In this document: positions 1 to 8,315 of the stretch, piece by piece
How the letters are laid out: every line of letters starts with the position of its first letter
Numbering within the stretch: position 1 is the first letter of the stretch
NCBI RefSeq assembly: GCF_020511155.1
Contig: NZ_CP041216.1
Coordinates: 434,001-498,000 of the forward strand
Direction of reading: 5' to 3'
DNA: 64,000 bases
Origin: Shewanella glacialimarina
GTDB taxonomy: Bacteria; Pseudomonadota; Gammaproteobacteria; Enterobacterales; Shewanellaceae
Translations under genes and position numbers: made by a program
The notes under the pieces: generated by a model
Database searches by the model: none
The model's input: only the letters and a program-made list of their open reading frames with translations
Told to the model about the DNA's origin: nothing

Positions 1-259
1 TTACCAGCAACGTGTTGGTAAAGTGGATGATGTCTTCAATTGGCAGCAGGCGAGAAACGCCGCTAATCCAAAGTATATTTTGCGTAACTACCTAGCCCAA
101 GAAGCCATTATTGCCATTGAAGAAAATGGTGATAACACTAAGCTAGCGCAATTACATCAGTTATTACGTCAGCCCTTTGCCGAGCAACCAGAAATGGAAG
201 ACTTTGCTAAACGTCCACCCGACTGGGGACAGGGCTTAATTATGTCGTGCAGTAGTTAA
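1..259 (+). CDS. selO: SelO/YdiU protein adenylyltransferase, 3' end only
   Basis: This is the last 85 codons of a gene that begins left of the window; the frame is open from base 2, so the GTG at 23 is internal. SelO is a pseudokinase-fold enzyme that transfers AMP from ATP to Ser, Thr or Tyr of target proteins during redox stress. The visible part has two family hallmarks: the [15 protein letters not shown] segment and the C-terminal RPPDWG block followed by a terminal SCSS, whose cysteine is conserved in SelO. The catalytic core lies outside the window and cannot be checked. The next gene starts 12 bases after the stop on the same strand, so the two may be co-transcribed. Confidence 0.9.
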   Translation, partial: YQQRVGKVDDVFNWQQARNAANPKYILRNYLAQEAIIAIEENGDNTKLAQLHQLLRQPFAEQPEMEDFAKRPPDWGQGLIMSCSS

Positions 260-271
260 TTGAGAAGTGAA

Positions 272-574
272 ATGAACATAGAGTCAGCCACGTTAGACCG
301 CGAAAATTTAAGTTTATTAATTAGTGCTAACATTAATTTTGAGCAATTTGCCGATTTTGCCGAACCATTAGCAGCGGCATTAGATTGCCAGATCCGTGAG
401 CGTCAGTGGGGCGCTGATCGTCATCAATGGCTATTGGATTTTGAAGGCAGTCAGTTATGGCTGCATTATGAGTTTTATGGTGACATTTGCTGGCTAAGCA
501 CCGAACGCCAAGATGAGTTCGACGTGCTAGTGTATTTACATAGCTTACTACAGCCCTATATTCAGTCTAAATGA
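272..574 (+). CDS. Small DUF3630-like protein
   Basis: A 100-residue soluble protein with no signal peptide or membrane segment. The ATG at 272 is preferred to the in-frame TTG at 260, because a purine-rich GAGAAGTGA precedes it and the TTG abuts the selO stop. It is rich in aromatic residues (several Trp, Phe and Tyr in the second half, for example WLHYEFYGDICWL). Size and composition recall the DUF3630 family of Shewanella-type bacteria; this is recollection and not a search result. No catalytic motif is visible. It sits between selO and srkA on the same strand. Function unknown. Confidence 0.7.
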   Translation: MNIESATLDRENLSLLISANINFEQFADFAEPLAAALDCQIRERQWGADRHQWLLDFEGSQLWLHYEFYGDICWLSTERQDEFDVLVYLHSLLQPYIQSK

Positions 575-614
575 CTAACCTAATGCGATCAGAAAACAAC
601 AATAAGCGAATAAT

Positions 615-1604
615 ATGAGTGAACAAGCTACAGAATTTCATTACCAAGCGTTAACACCTGATTTAATTCTTGATGCTATTGAAAGTATCGGCATTTATCC
701 TGAAACAGGCTTATTAGCATTAAACAGTTATGAAAATCGGGTATATCAGTTCCGTTGCGATGACGCCAAACGTTATGTGGTGAAGTTTTATCGCCCTAAT
801 CGTTGGACCGATGAACAAATTCAAGAAGAGCATGACTACTCGCTCGAACTGGCTGAAAACGAAGTGCCTGTTGCTGCGCCGCTGATCATAAATGGCCAGT
901 CGCTACACCATTATAAAGGCTTTCGCATGGCGTTATTTGACTCCATTGGTGGGCGTGCATTTGAGGTTGATAATCTTGATCAGCTAGAGGCTGTAGGGCG
1001 CTTTATTGGCCGCATTCATCAATATGCAACTAGGCAGCCATTTGTGCACCGTGAAGTACTAAATCCGCAAATTTTAGGGGTTGAGCCGTTAAATTATTTA
1101 CGTGAAAGTGGTATGGTTGCCCCTTCGATGGCCAACGCATTTTTTACCGTGGTAGAGCAAGTGCTGGACAAGACGATGACCATTTGGCAACGTCAGTCGT
1201 TTAGTCATATGCGTTTACACGGCGATTTACACCCAAGTAATATTCTATGGACACCCAATGGCCCAGGATTTGTTGATTTAGATGATGCAAAACAAGGCCC
1301 AGCGGTGCAAGATATTTGGATGATGTTAACCGGTGATCGCCAACAACAAACATTGCAGCTGGATATTTTACTTGAGGGATACCAAGAGTTTGCTGATTTT
1401 GATACACGCCAGTTAAGTTTAATTGAGCCTTTACGGGCACTGAGAATGATCAATTACAACGCTTGGCTGGCTAAACGTTGGAAAGATCCGGCATTTCCAA
1501 TGAACTTTCCATGGTTTGGGGATCTCAAATACTGGGAGCAACAAACACTGGCATTTAAAGAGCAATTGGCCGCATTAGATGAAGCGCCATTGAGCTTATT
1601 TTAA
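615..1604 (+). CDS. srkA: Stress response Ser/Thr kinase SrkA (YihE/RdoA)
   Basis: A 329-residue cytoplasmic kinase of the aminoglycoside-phosphotransferase fold. In E. coli SrkA phosphorylates Ser/Thr and counters MazEF-linked cell death. The sequence shows the nucleotide-binding Lys in YVVKFYRP, the catalytic HGDLHPSN loop around residues 202-209 and the metal-binding DLDD segment around 221-224. Length matches the family (about 328). Start is ATG at 615. It lies just upstream of dsbA on the same strand, the conserved srkA-dsbA order of enterobacteria, where dsbA can be read from the srkA promoter. Confidence 0.95.
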   Translation: MSEQATEFHYQALTPDLILDAIESIGIYPETGLLALNSYENRVYQFRCDDAKRYVVKFYRPNRWTDEQIQEEHDYSLELAENEVPVAAPLIINGQSLHHYKGFRMALFDSIGGRAFEVDNLDQLEAVGRFIGRIHQYATRQPFVHREVLNPQILGVEPLNYLRESGMVAPSMANAFFTVVEQVLDKTMTIWQRQSFSHMRLHGDLHPSNILWTPNGPGFVDLDDAKQGPAVQDIWMMLTGDRQQQTLQLDILLEGYQEFADFDTRQLSLIEPLRALRMINYNAWLAKRWKDPAFPMNFPWFGDLKYWEQQTLAFKEQLAALDEAPLSLF

Positions 1605-1780
1605 ACACCCTACAGTGGTGAAGGTTAAATAAACTTCATTTTTACTGGTTGGTGTAAATTGTTACAAATACAATCGAGCTATGATTATGAATTTAATCAA
1701 TACTGAAGGTAAGATGTCAGCATTGATTTATGGTTAACCCAATACATTACCAATATATGCGCTACGCAAAAGGAACTAAA

Positions 1781-2398
1781 ATGAAAAAAGCATTATTAAT
1801 GGCTGCAGCATTACTGTTTACACCATTGGCTGCAACAGCAGCAGATTACCAAGAAGGTGTGCATTACACTGTGATTAATGAAGGTCCTGGTTCTGCTAAG
1901 CCAGAAATTACCGAGTTTTTCTCATTTTTCTGTGGTCATTGTTATAACTTCTCTAAAACCGTTATTCCAAACATTAAAAAGACGTTACCTGAAGGGGTTG
2001 CGTTTAATCAGTCCCATGTCGAATTTATTGGCAGTGAAATGGGCGTAGAAATGTCGCGTGCTTTTGCTGTAGCTCACCAATTAAAAGTAGAAGACAAAGT
2101 TGAGCCTGCTTTGTTTGCAGCTATCCATGATAAGAAGCAAAGCTTCGCCAGCTTAAATGATATTCGTTTATTGTTTATTGCCAATGGTGTTGAAGGTAAA
2201 GATTTTGATGCAGCAGCCAATTCATTTATGGTTAATGCGCAAATGTCTAAAATGAAACGTGATGCGACAAATGCCAAAATCTCTGGTGTACCGTCATTAG
2301 TGGTTAACGGTAAATACCGCGTTGAGACTGGTTCAATCAAATCTTATGATGAGCTGTTAGATATCGCTTATTACTTAGCGCAAATGAATAAAAAATAG
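1781..2398 (+). CDS. dsbA: Thiol:disulfide interchange protein DsbA
   Basis: Periplasmic disulfide-bond oxidase of 205 residues. A longer in-frame ORF reaches back to 1730, but the ATG at 1781 is chosen because it starts a clear signal peptide (MKKALLMAAALLF to the cleavage region TAA-ADY) and is preceded by AAGGAAC. The thioredoxin-fold active site is C51-G-H-C54, giving CGHC rather than the E. coli CPHC. The cis-proline loop is the GVPS motif near residue 168. It is the last gene of the srkA-dsbA pair and is followed by a strong intrinsic terminator. The substituted active-site dipeptide should shift redox potential, but by how much cannot be told from sequence. Confidence 0.95.
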   Translation: MKKALLMAAALLFTPLAATAADYQEGVHYTVINEGPGSAKPEITEFFSFFCGHCYNFSKTVIPNIKKTLPEGVAFNQSHVEFIGSEMGVEMSRAFAVAHQLKVEDKVEPALFAAIHDKKQSFASLNDIRLLFIANGVEGKDFDAAANSFMVNAQMSKMKRDATNAKISGVPSLVVNGKYRVETGSIKSYDELLDIAYYLAQMNKK

Positions 2399-2417
2399 TT
2401 ATTCATTATCCTAAAAT

Positions 2418-2445
2418 AAAAAAGGGAGCTTAGGCTCCTTTTTTT
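2418..2445 (+). terminator. Intrinsic terminator after dsbA
   Basis: A GGAGC/GCTCC stem (2425-2429 with 2434-2438) and TTAG loop is followed by seven T residues, 20 bases after the dsbA stop codon. Confidence 0.85.
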
Positions 2446-2475
2446 ATTGGGTCACGTAAAACATAAATAACAGGC

Positions 2476-2543
2476 AAAAAAAAACCGTACGCTTTAAAAG
2501 CTGTACGGTGCAGAGCTAAATAGCTCTGTATACCCTGAGTAAC
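2476..2543 (-). ncRNA. Candidate small RNA, Spot 42-like position
   Basis: Read on the minus strand, a sigma70-type promoter (TTGCCA, 17-base spacer, TATTAT) leads to a predicted start at 2543 and a transcript of about 68 nt with no ORF. The 5' part contains AGGGTATACAGAG and a CAGAGCTA/TAGCTCTG hairpin (2511-2528). The 3' end is a textbook Rho-independent terminator: arms ACCGTAC/GTACGGT (2484-2509) followed by nine U. In E. coli the srkA-dsbA-polA region also holds spf (Spot 42), whose 5' end contains AGGGTACAGAG. The resemblance is short and the RNA is shorter than Spot 42 (109 nt), so identity is only suggested. Promoter and terminator are both well formed, so a real transcript is likely. 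Confidence 0.65.
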
Positions 2544-2550
2544 GGGAAAG

Positions 2551-2579
2551 ATAATACCAGTACGTCAAAATATTGGCAA
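2551..2579 (-). promoter_or_regulatory. Promoter of the candidate small RNA
   Basis: On the minus strand the -35 element TTGCCA is at 2579-2574 and the -10 element TATTAT is at 2556-2551, separated by exactly 17 bases. A perfect dyad (GTGACA/TGTCAC, 2580-2597) abuts the -35 box and could be an operator. Confidence 0.65.
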
Positions 2580-2609
2580 GTGACATTTTTTTGTCACTTT
2601 GTGTTTTTC

Positions 2610-3033
2610 TGTTATGTGAATAAAGTTTCATCAAAAAAGTGTGTTCGGATGCAACTTTGCAGATGCATCGCGGTCAAATAACATGCTTATAGGATTTATA
2701 AGCATGTTAAGTCATCTCTAGGCTTGTTTAAGATGTTTAGTGAGTCAAGCATCAGAGAATTAAAACATCTTTAATGAAAGTATCTGGTTTGACAGTTATT
2801 GATGGTGTTAAGTGGCTTTAACCTAATTTAAGCATCAATTAAGGGTGCATTATTTATACTGGTTATGGTTTGGAGTGTATCTAGATAAGGCGTTAATCTT
2901 TATAAACGATAGGCTTCGATAAGCGGTTAACTTCAATAAAGAGTAATCCAGAGTAACTAGCTGATAACCAATTGCTATATAACTATTGGTTAGCTATAGA
3001 GTTACTCGTTAATAGTACCGACAAGGAGGCGAT
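2610..3033 (+). other. Intergenic stretch rich in inverted repeats upstream of the YtfK-like gene
   Basis: About 420 bases without a convincing ORF. It holds a perfect 12-bp inverted repeat with a 7-base loop (2679-2690 with 2698-2709), a looser pair around TTTAAGATG and CATCTTTAA (2727-2774), and a large imperfect hairpin (2951-2972 with 2985-3007; GAGTAACT and ACCAAT arms) ending just before the ribosome binding site of the next gene. If transcribed with that gene it would form a structured leader. No known riboswitch class was recognised. Confidence 0.5.
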
Positions 3034-3240
3034 ATGAGAATGTTCCCAGTTTATGCTCCTAAACTTATTGTTAAACACGCAAGAATTTTTTTCAGTGGCG
3101 TGATTTGGGTGAAGGATCTAGGTCGTTTAGAATTTAGCTACGGAAGGTTTTTATTGCCGAAAAAAAGCCTACCACAGGTTAGGCAGGCTATTTTAGAATT
3201 AAATGCACTAATTGAGTCACAACATGATCAACCAGCGTAA
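3034..3240 (+). CDS. ytfK: YtfK-like (DUF1107) small protein
   Basis: A 68-residue protein, the same length as E. coli YtfK. The shared pattern is an N-terminal MxxFxxYxP, then VKxARIFFSG, then the IWVKDLGxLEF and GRxLLPK blocks; I align these from memory with YtfK (KILFRG, YIKDVG, FEF, GKILIPK). YtfK in E. coli binds SpoT and favours (p)ppGpp accumulation under phosphate or fatty-acid starvation. A near-perfect AAGGAGG Shine-Dalgarno at 3023-3029 supports this start and real translation. It is convergent with zapB, 14 bases away, and sits behind a long inverted-repeat-rich leader. Confidence 0.75.
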   Translation: MRMFPVYAPKLIVKHARIFFSGVIWVKDLGRLEFSYGRFLLPKKSLPQVRQAILELNALIESQHDQPA

Positions 3241-3254
3241 AATTTAATATTTGA

Positions 3255-3455
3255 CTAGATTTCGCTATTCAATAAACCAACAAGACCGTTGACCTTATCG
3301 CTCCATGAGTTTAGGTCTTGTTCTAGTTGTTGGTTTTTTTCTGTTAGCGTGACATTCTTTTGCTTCTCTTCTTCAAGCTCCATTTTTAGTAGCTCAATGT
3401 TTTCAAGAGTGGCCTGGATTTTGGTTTCCAGTTGGGACAATAATTCAAGGCTCAT
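3255..3455 (-). CDS. zapB: Cell division protein ZapB
   Basis: A 66-residue, almost entirely coiled-coil protein starting [14 protein letters not shown], matching the N-terminus of ZapB (MSLEVFEKLEAKVQ in E. coli, from memory). ZapB forms coiled-coil dimers that assemble between FtsZ-ZapA and MatP at mid-cell and help Z-ring positioning. The heptad-like Leu/Glu/Lys/Gln pattern runs through residues 4-55 and ends in a short hydrophobic tail. At 66 residues it is slightly shorter than the usual 75-80. The minus-strand ATG is preceded by an AGGA ribosome binding site. Confidence 0.85.
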   Translation of the reverse strand: MSLELLSQLETKIQATLENIELLKMELEEEKQKNVTLTEKNQQLEQDLNSWSDKVNGLVGLLNSEI

Positions 3456-3708
3456 GGGGAGTCCTAATGGTTTCTGGATGTAAACCTCATTCTAGCAGTG
3501 ACAGCCCCCTGTGGAATAGTCTTAATCGCTAAGTGGGCAAAAAATAAACTAAATTTAATACTATTTTTACGTTTAAGCCTATCTTAGGTCAAACCTATTC
3601 ATATCACTCGATAAATTCAACTTAGATAGACCCATTGTTGCTAGCAAAAAAGCCAATGTTCATGATACTTTTTATGTTCAATTAAATCATGATGGCGACA
3701 ACAGCACG

Positions 3709-4059
3709 ATGATCAACCGAATCGATGTCAATCAACGTATGAGCAGTATTGTTATACACAATAAAACCGTTTATTTATGTGGCCAAGTTGCAACCGATAA
3801 ATTTGCTGATATCACCACTCAAACTCAAACTATGTTAGCTGAGGTTGATGCCTTGCTTATTCAAGCCGGCAGTCAACGTGATCATATTCTGTCAGCCACA
3901 ATCTACCTTAAAGATATGCAAGATTATGACGCCATGAATCATGTTTGGGACAATTGGCTACCCGAGGGGCATGCACCGGCAAGAGCCTGCGTTCAAGCGG
4001 CAATAGCTGAGCCCGAATACTTAGTGGAAGTGTCTATTATTGCCGCTGTGATGGTATAA
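3709..4059 (+). CDS. RidA/YoaB-type enamine/imine deaminase family protein
   Basis: A 116-residue cytoplasmic protein of the RidA (YjgF/YER057c/UK114) family. Motifs are [10 protein letters not shown] in the first half, the [12 protein letters not shown] strand, and the C-terminal RACVQA segment with the Arg that binds the substrate carboxylate in RidA, followed by [11 protein letters not shown]. RidA hydrolyses reactive 2-aminoacrylate-type enamines made by PLP enzymes. The sequence is nearer the YoaB subgroup than canonical RidA. It lies 5' of ilvE, itself a PLP enzyme, but 234 bases separate them and I infer no operon. No strong Shine-Dalgarno precedes the ATG at 3709, so the start is less certain than the family. 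Confidence 0.85.
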   Translation: MINRIDVNQRMSSIVIHNKTVYLCGQVATDKFADITTQTQTMLAEVDALLIQAGSQRDHILSATIYLKDMQDYDAMNHVWDNWLPEGHAPARACVQAAIAEPEYLVEVSIIAAVMV

Positions 4060-4293
4060 AAACACTTATGTAAGTGAATGGTAAGTGGTTGGTTTTGTCT
4101 ATGTTGGTTTTAAAGGTTCAATGTGTGACTTCAAAACCTCATTCTGTTTTAGCTGTAAAAAAGCGAGTTTGAAAAAAAATACTGATGCTTGTTACGTTGA
4201 ATTGACGTAATCTGCGCAACAAAAGAGACGGTAAACTTGACTTTATTTACCGCTCTCAATAGTCTTCAAGCTCAGTTTTTAAGGTGGTATGCA

Positions 4294-5385
4294 ATGGATA
4301 TAAAATATAATTTAAAACCCGCGTCAGAGCGCCGCACTGAGCAGTTTACTCCCGAAGGTAATGTTGGCTTTGGTAAGCTACGTACCGACCATATGTTTTT
4401 GATGGATTATCGTGACGGCCAATGGTGTGATCCTCGCATTGTACCTTACGGTCCTTTTGAAATGGCGCCAGGTGCCATGACCTTACATTACGGTCAGTCT
4501 ATTTTTGAGGGCGCTAAAGCCTTTATGCATCAAGATGGTGAAATTTACACTTTCCGTCTGAATAAAAATGCCGAGCGAATGAATCGTTCAGCGGACATAG
4601 TGTGTATTCCTAATATTGATGAGCAAACTCAGTTAAATGCCATTAATAGCTTAATTGATGTCGATAGAAAGTGGTTTCCGATGCAAGACGGCGCATGTTT
4701 ATACATCCGTCCATTTATTTTTGCTACAGAGGACCGTTTATCAGTTAGTCCGAGTCAGCAATACACCTTCTGCGTTATTTTAAGTCCATCTGGTGCTTAT
4801 TACGCCTCAGGTGTAAATGAAGGTATTCGCTTACTTATTACCACTAAGTTCCACCGTGCGGTATCAGGTGGTACTGGGGCGTCAAAAGCTTCTGGTAACT
4901 ATGCTGCATCATTACGTGCAGGTAAAGCCGCCGCAGAATATGGTGCTGCACAGGTGTTATATCTGGATGCGAGTAACAAGCAAATTGAAGAAGTGGGTGC
5001 AATGAACCACTTCCATATTTTAAAAGATGGTACCGTGATTATTCCTCATTTCACTGACACCATTTTAAAATCGATTACCTCGCAATCTATTTTAGAGCTT
5101 GGTGAATTACTGGGTTGTGAAGTACGTCAGGAAACCGTGATGTTAGACAAATTCATAGCCGATATTGAGTCGGGTGAAATTGTTGAAGCCGGTGGTTTTG
5201 GCACGGCTGCTGTCGTGTCGCCTGTAACCTCATACATCTTTGAAGATCACCGAATTGTGACGGTTGGTGATGGCAAAGTTGGCCCAAATATTAAAAAGAT
5301 TTATCAAGTCTTTACCGATATTCAAAAAGGTAACATACAAGGCCCTCAAGGCTGGGTGAAGCGTGTTGAACAGGTTGCACCATAG
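4294..5385 (+). CDS. ilvE: Branched-chain amino acid aminotransferase IlvE
   Basis: A 363-residue fold-type IV PLP aminotransferase that interconverts Leu, Ile or Val and their 2-oxoacids in the cytoplasm. The frame is open upstream to a TTG at 4237, but ATG 4294 is preferred: AAGGTGG lies 8-14 bases upstream and the length matches the longer (eukaryote-like) BCAT subgroup. The PLP-binding lysine is K198 in GTGASKASGNYAAS; MNHF after EEVGA and the GTAAVVSPV turn near the C-terminus are also family features. No leader-peptide attenuator was seen. A hairpin terminator follows. Confidence 0.93.
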   Translation: MDIKYNLKPASERRTEQFTPEGNVGFGKLRTDHMFLMDYRDGQWCDPRIVPYGPFEMAPGAMTLHYGQSIFEGAKAFMHQDGEIYTFRLNKNAERMNRSADIVCIPNIDEQTQLNAINSLIDVDRKWFPMQDGACLYIRPFIFATEDRLSVSPSQQYTFCVILSPSGAYYASGVNEGIRLLITTKFHRAVSGGTGASKASGNYAASLRAGKAAAEYGAAQVLYLDASNKQIEEVGAMNHFHILKDGTVIIPHFTDTILKSITSQSILELGELLGCEVRQETVMLDKFIADIESGEIVEAGGFGTAAVVSPVTSYIFEDHRIVTVGDGKVGPNIKKIYQVFTDIQKGNIQGPQGWVKRVEQVAP

Positions 5386-5420
5386 GGCTTGATGCCCTCG
5401 TAAAACCAACGTTAGCAACT

Positions 5421-5456
5421 AAAATCCGATATCAGTGATGATGTCGGATTTTTTAT
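5421..5456. terminator. Intrinsic terminator after ilvE
   Basis: AAAATCCGA and TCGGATTTTTT arms flank a 14-base centre; the stem ends in a T run 36 bases after the ilvE stop. A-rich on the left arm, so it could act in both directions. Confidence 0.8.
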
Positions 5457-5534
5457 TTATTCACGTTTAACTGCGTAAATACCGCTTTGGCTAAAGTTGT
5501 AAAATCGACAAGCTAACAATCGCATTTGTGAATT

Positions 5535-5558
5535 AGCATCACGATAGTGATGCTTTTT
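5535..5558 (+). terminator. Second terminator-like hairpin between ilvE and the SDR gene
   Basis: Perfect AGCATCAC/GTGATGCT 8-bp stem with GATA loop, then TTTTT. It follows the ilvE terminator by about 80 bases with no gene between, so it is a back-up terminator or the end of an unseen short transcript. Confidence 0.65.
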
Positions 5559-5683
5559 ATAAGGCATAGTGGCACTCTATTTATTCTCCCCGTTTTCGGT
5601 TTAGTCAGAGTCTGTTAGGCTTGTTTTTTGGGACTTACCATAGAATGAATTAGGCTTATTTTAGTGTGATTTAAGAGGCAATT

Positions 5684-6361
5684 ATGATTTTGATTACCGG
5701 TGCAAGCAGTGGGTTAGGGGCGGCATTAGCTAAATGTTACCTTGATGATAACGAACAGGTGATTATTTCTGGGCGTAATAAAACGCGCTTGAATGCCGTA
5801 GCACAAGGGACAAACATCTCCGTTATCAGTGCCGATTTAACCTCTGATACCAGTGTTTCAGCCCTTTTTGATCAGCTTGATCAGGCTCAACAAACTCAAT
5901 CTAGATTAAACACGGTTATTCATTGTGCTGGCAGCGGCTACTTTGGCAACATTGATACCCAAGACGCGGATTCGATATTTAGCCTTATTCAAAACAATGT
6001 TACATCGGCTATTTTACTGGTGCGTGAATTAGTTAAACGCTACCGTCATCAAGCCGTCAATGTGGTGATAGTGATGTCTACAGCAGCATTAACTGCTAAA
6101 GCTGGCGAATCCACTTATTGTGCAGCTAAATGGGCTGTGCGCGGTTTTATTGAGTCAGTTCGGTTGGAGCTAAAGGGCTGCCCAATGAAAATTATTGCGG
6201 TATATCCTGGTGGAATGGATACCGGGTTTTGGCCGACAAGTGGCAAAGCATTAGATACCTCTAGCTTTATGAGTGCGGATGAAGCGGCGCAAATGCTCAA
6301 ACGAGCATTAATTGCCACAGAGCATGGTTATATCGCCGATATCACTATCAATCGAAGTTGA
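5684..6361 (+). CDS. Short-chain dehydrogenase/reductase
   Basis: A 225-residue classical SDR with a Rossmann fold. The N-terminus ILITGASSGLGAALA carries the TGxxxGxG cofactor loop. SGRN after the second strand, with Arg at that site, suggests NADP(H). The catalytic Ser is in VIVMSTAA and the YxxxK pair is in STYCAAKWA, so the active site is complete. PGGMDTGFW follows the fifth strand as in typical SDRs. Substrate cannot be inferred. It stands alone between terminators, with a weak AGAGGCA ribosome binding site before the ATG. Confidence 0.85.
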   Translation: MILITGASSGLGAALAKCYLDDNEQVIISGRNKTRLNAVAQGTNISVISADLTSDTSVSALFDQLDQAQQTQSRLNTVIHCAGSGYFGNIDTQDADSIFSLIQNNVTSAILLVRELVKRYRHQAVNVVIVMSTAALTAKAGESTYCAAKWAVRGFIESVRLELKGCPMKIIAVYPGGMDTGFWPTSGKALDTSSFMSADEAAQMLKRALIATEHGYIADITINRS

Positions 6362-6513
6362 TAGCTTTGTAAAGCAAACGGTCAATAGAATATCGATGCG
6401 CTTTTTATCCCACCTTGGAAGCTAAATATTGTCGTACCTAAAAATATTTTTAATACAAAGCAATAACCCCGTAGCTTAGCTTAATTCAACAGTGTGTTTG
6501 TCGAAAATCTAAT

Positions 6514-6544
6514 AAAAAGGGCTGACGCATGTCAGCCCTTTTTT
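6514..6544. terminator. Bidirectional terminator between the SDR and aldehyde dehydrogenase genes
   Basis: AAAAAGGGCTGAC/GTCAGCCCTTTTTT stem with a GCAT loop, lying between two convergent genes and able to end transcription on either strand. Confidence 0.9.
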
Positions 6545-6565
6545 GTTAAATGGAAATATTTTGTG

Positions 6566-8086
6566 TTAGAAAAACCCTAACGGATTAATATCGTAACTGA
6601 CCAATAAATTCTTAGTTTGTTGATAGTGATTTAACGCCACTTTATGGGTTTCTCGACCGACACCCGATTTTTTGTAACCACCAAATGCAGCGTGGGCAGG
6701 ATACATATGATAACAATTGGTCCATACTCGGCCTGCTTCAATCTTACGTCCCATGCGATAAGCTAAATTCATATCACGGGTCCACACGCCTGCGCCTAAA
6801 CCGTATTCAGAGTTATTCGCCAGTGCCAATGCTTCAGCTTCATCTTTAAACGTGGTTACCGAAATCACTGGACCAAAAATTTCTTCTTGGAACACCCGCA
6901 TATTATTAGTGCCTTTTAGCAAGGTTGGCTGAATATAAAACCCTTTTTGGTAGTCGCCATCAATCGGTTCTATGTCACCGCCCAGCAACACTTCTGCACC
7001 TTCATCTTTGCCAATAGCAATATAGCTCATAATCTTATCGAACTGTTCTTGGGAAGCTTGCGCGCCTACCATGGTTTCAGTATCGAGTGGATTACCGCGT
7101 TTAATCGCTTTGGAACGTTCAATAATTTTGGCAATAAATTGCGGGTAAATATCTTCTTGGATCAACAATCTTGACGGGCAAGTACACACTTCACCTTGAT
7201 TGAAAAATGCCAGTACCGCACCTTCAATGCATTTGCTTAAGTACGCATCTTCAAAATCAAATACATCTTTAAAGAAGACATTGGGGGATTTACCGCCTAG
7301 CTCAACGGTTGAGGGGATAATATTTTCTGCGGCGCACTTCATAATATGTGAGCCAATAGGCGTTGAGCCGGTAAAGGCTATCTTAGCAATACGTTTGCTG
7401 GTAGCCAGCGCTTGGCCTGCCTCAGCGCCATAACCATTGACAATATTGAGTACACCAGCAGGTAATAAGTCGCCCACCAATTCCATTAACACTAAAATAG
7501 ACGCTGGGGTTTGCTCCGCGGGTTTTAACACCACGCAATTTCCTGCTGCTAATGCGGGAGCTAATTTCCAGGCGGCCATTAATAACGGGAAATTCCACGG
7601 AATAATCTGGCCCACAACCCCTAAAGGTTCATGAATATGGTAAGACACAGTATTGGCGTCAATTTCAGCCGCACTGCCTTCTTGTGCTCTTAAACAACCT
7701 GCAAAGTAGCGAAAATGATCAACCGCGAGGGGAATATCTGCATTTAATGTTTCACGCACAGCTTTGCCGTTGTCCCAGGTTTCAGCAACAGATAATAAGG
7801 TTAAGTTAGCTTCCATGCGGTCAGCTATTTTGAGTAATATATTCGAACGCTCAGCGGCTGAAGTAGCTCCCCACGACGCTTTTGCTCTGTGAGCAGCATC
7901 TAAAGCCAAATCGATATCGTGTTGATCAGAGCGTGGAATTTGGCAGAAAACTTGGCCATTAACTGGGCTGATGTTATCAAAGTATTTGCCATTGACCGGT
8001 TCGACCCATTGGCCACCAATATAGTTTTGATAAATCGATTTGAAGGTCATCACTGAGCCTGTTTCACCGGGTGCTGCGTAGATCAT
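6566..8086 (-). CDS. NAD-dependent aldehyde dehydrogenase, ExaC/AcoD type
   Basis: A 506-residue ALDH-superfamily enzyme oxidising an aldehyde (acetaldehyde in ExaC and AcoD) to the acid. The N-terminus [10 protein letters not shown] is characteristic of this subgroup. Visible motifs: the PWNFPLLM oxyanion and cofactor loop (163-170), FTGSTPIG nucleotide-binding turn (238-245), general base Glu262 in VELGGKSPN, and catalytic Cys301 in FNQGEVCTC. It is divergent from an AraC-family gene, the usual context of an inducible aldehyde or alcohol catabolic gene, and the 220-base gap holds a set of tandem repeats. The exact substrate is not determined. Confidence 0.9.
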   Translation of the reverse strand: MIYAAPGETGSVMTFKSIYQNYIGGQWVEPVNGKYFDNISPVNGQVFCQIPRSDQHDIDLALDAAHRAKASWGATSAAERSNILLKIADRMEANLTLLSVAETWDNGKAVRETLNADIPLAVDHFRYFAGCLRAQEGSAAEIDANTVSYHIHEPLGVVGQIIPWNFPLLMAAWKLAPALAAGNCVVLKPAEQTPASILVLMELVGDLLPAGVLNIVNGYGAEAGQALATSKRIAKIAFTGSTPIGSHIMKCAAENIIPSTVELGGKSPNVFFKDVFDFEDAYLSKCIEGAVLAFFNQGEVCTCPSRLLIQEDIYPQFIAKIIERSKAIKRGNPLDTETMVGAQASQEQFDKIMSYIAIGKDEGAEVLLGGDIEPIDGDYQKGFYIQPTLLKGTNNMRVFQEEIFGPVISVTTFKDEAEALALANNSEYGLGAGVWTRDMNLAYRMGRKIEAGRVWTNCYHMYPAHAAFGGYKKSGVGRETHKVALNHYQQTKNLLVSYDINPLGFF

Positions 8087-8231
8087 AATACTTTCCTCTA
8101 ATTGTATTTGTTGGATTACTAATTAACCTAGAACAGTTATAGGAAAGTTTACTATTCTGAAAATCCATAGCTGTTGACTCACAGTACAAATAATTATCTG
8201 ACCTGTGTTTTATGCGTTGCGCCAATAGTAA

Positions 8232-8283
8232 GGATTGTTGTACGGAATTGTCGTATGGGGTTGATAAGCGGGATTGTTATATC
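8232..8283. promoter_or_regulatory. Four 13-bp tandem repeats, probable AraC-family operator
   Basis: Four adjacent 13-base units begin at 8232, 8245, 8258 and 8271. Units 1, 2 and 4 share GRATTGTnnTAT-like sequence; unit 3 keeps only the GGGTTG core. The array lies 33-84 bases before the AraC-type gene and about 150-200 bases before the divergent aldehyde dehydrogenase gene. Direct repeats in a fixed register are typical AraC/XylS binding sites, but no binding data exist here. Confidence 0.55.
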
Positions 8284-8315
8284 GAATAGATGTAACCCTG
8301 CAATAGGTGGCAGAC

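Noticed and set aside
1640..1690. CpxR-like site (GTAAA-N5-ACAAA) before dsbA
   Set aside because: The second half-site deviates from GTAAA at two positions. E. coli srkA-dsbA is Cpx-controlled, but this match alone is too weak to call.
5457..5534. Possible short RNA ending at the second terminator after ilvE
   Set aside because: I could not find a -35/-10 pair with acceptable spacing in the 80 bases between the two terminators, so a back-up terminator is the simpler reading.
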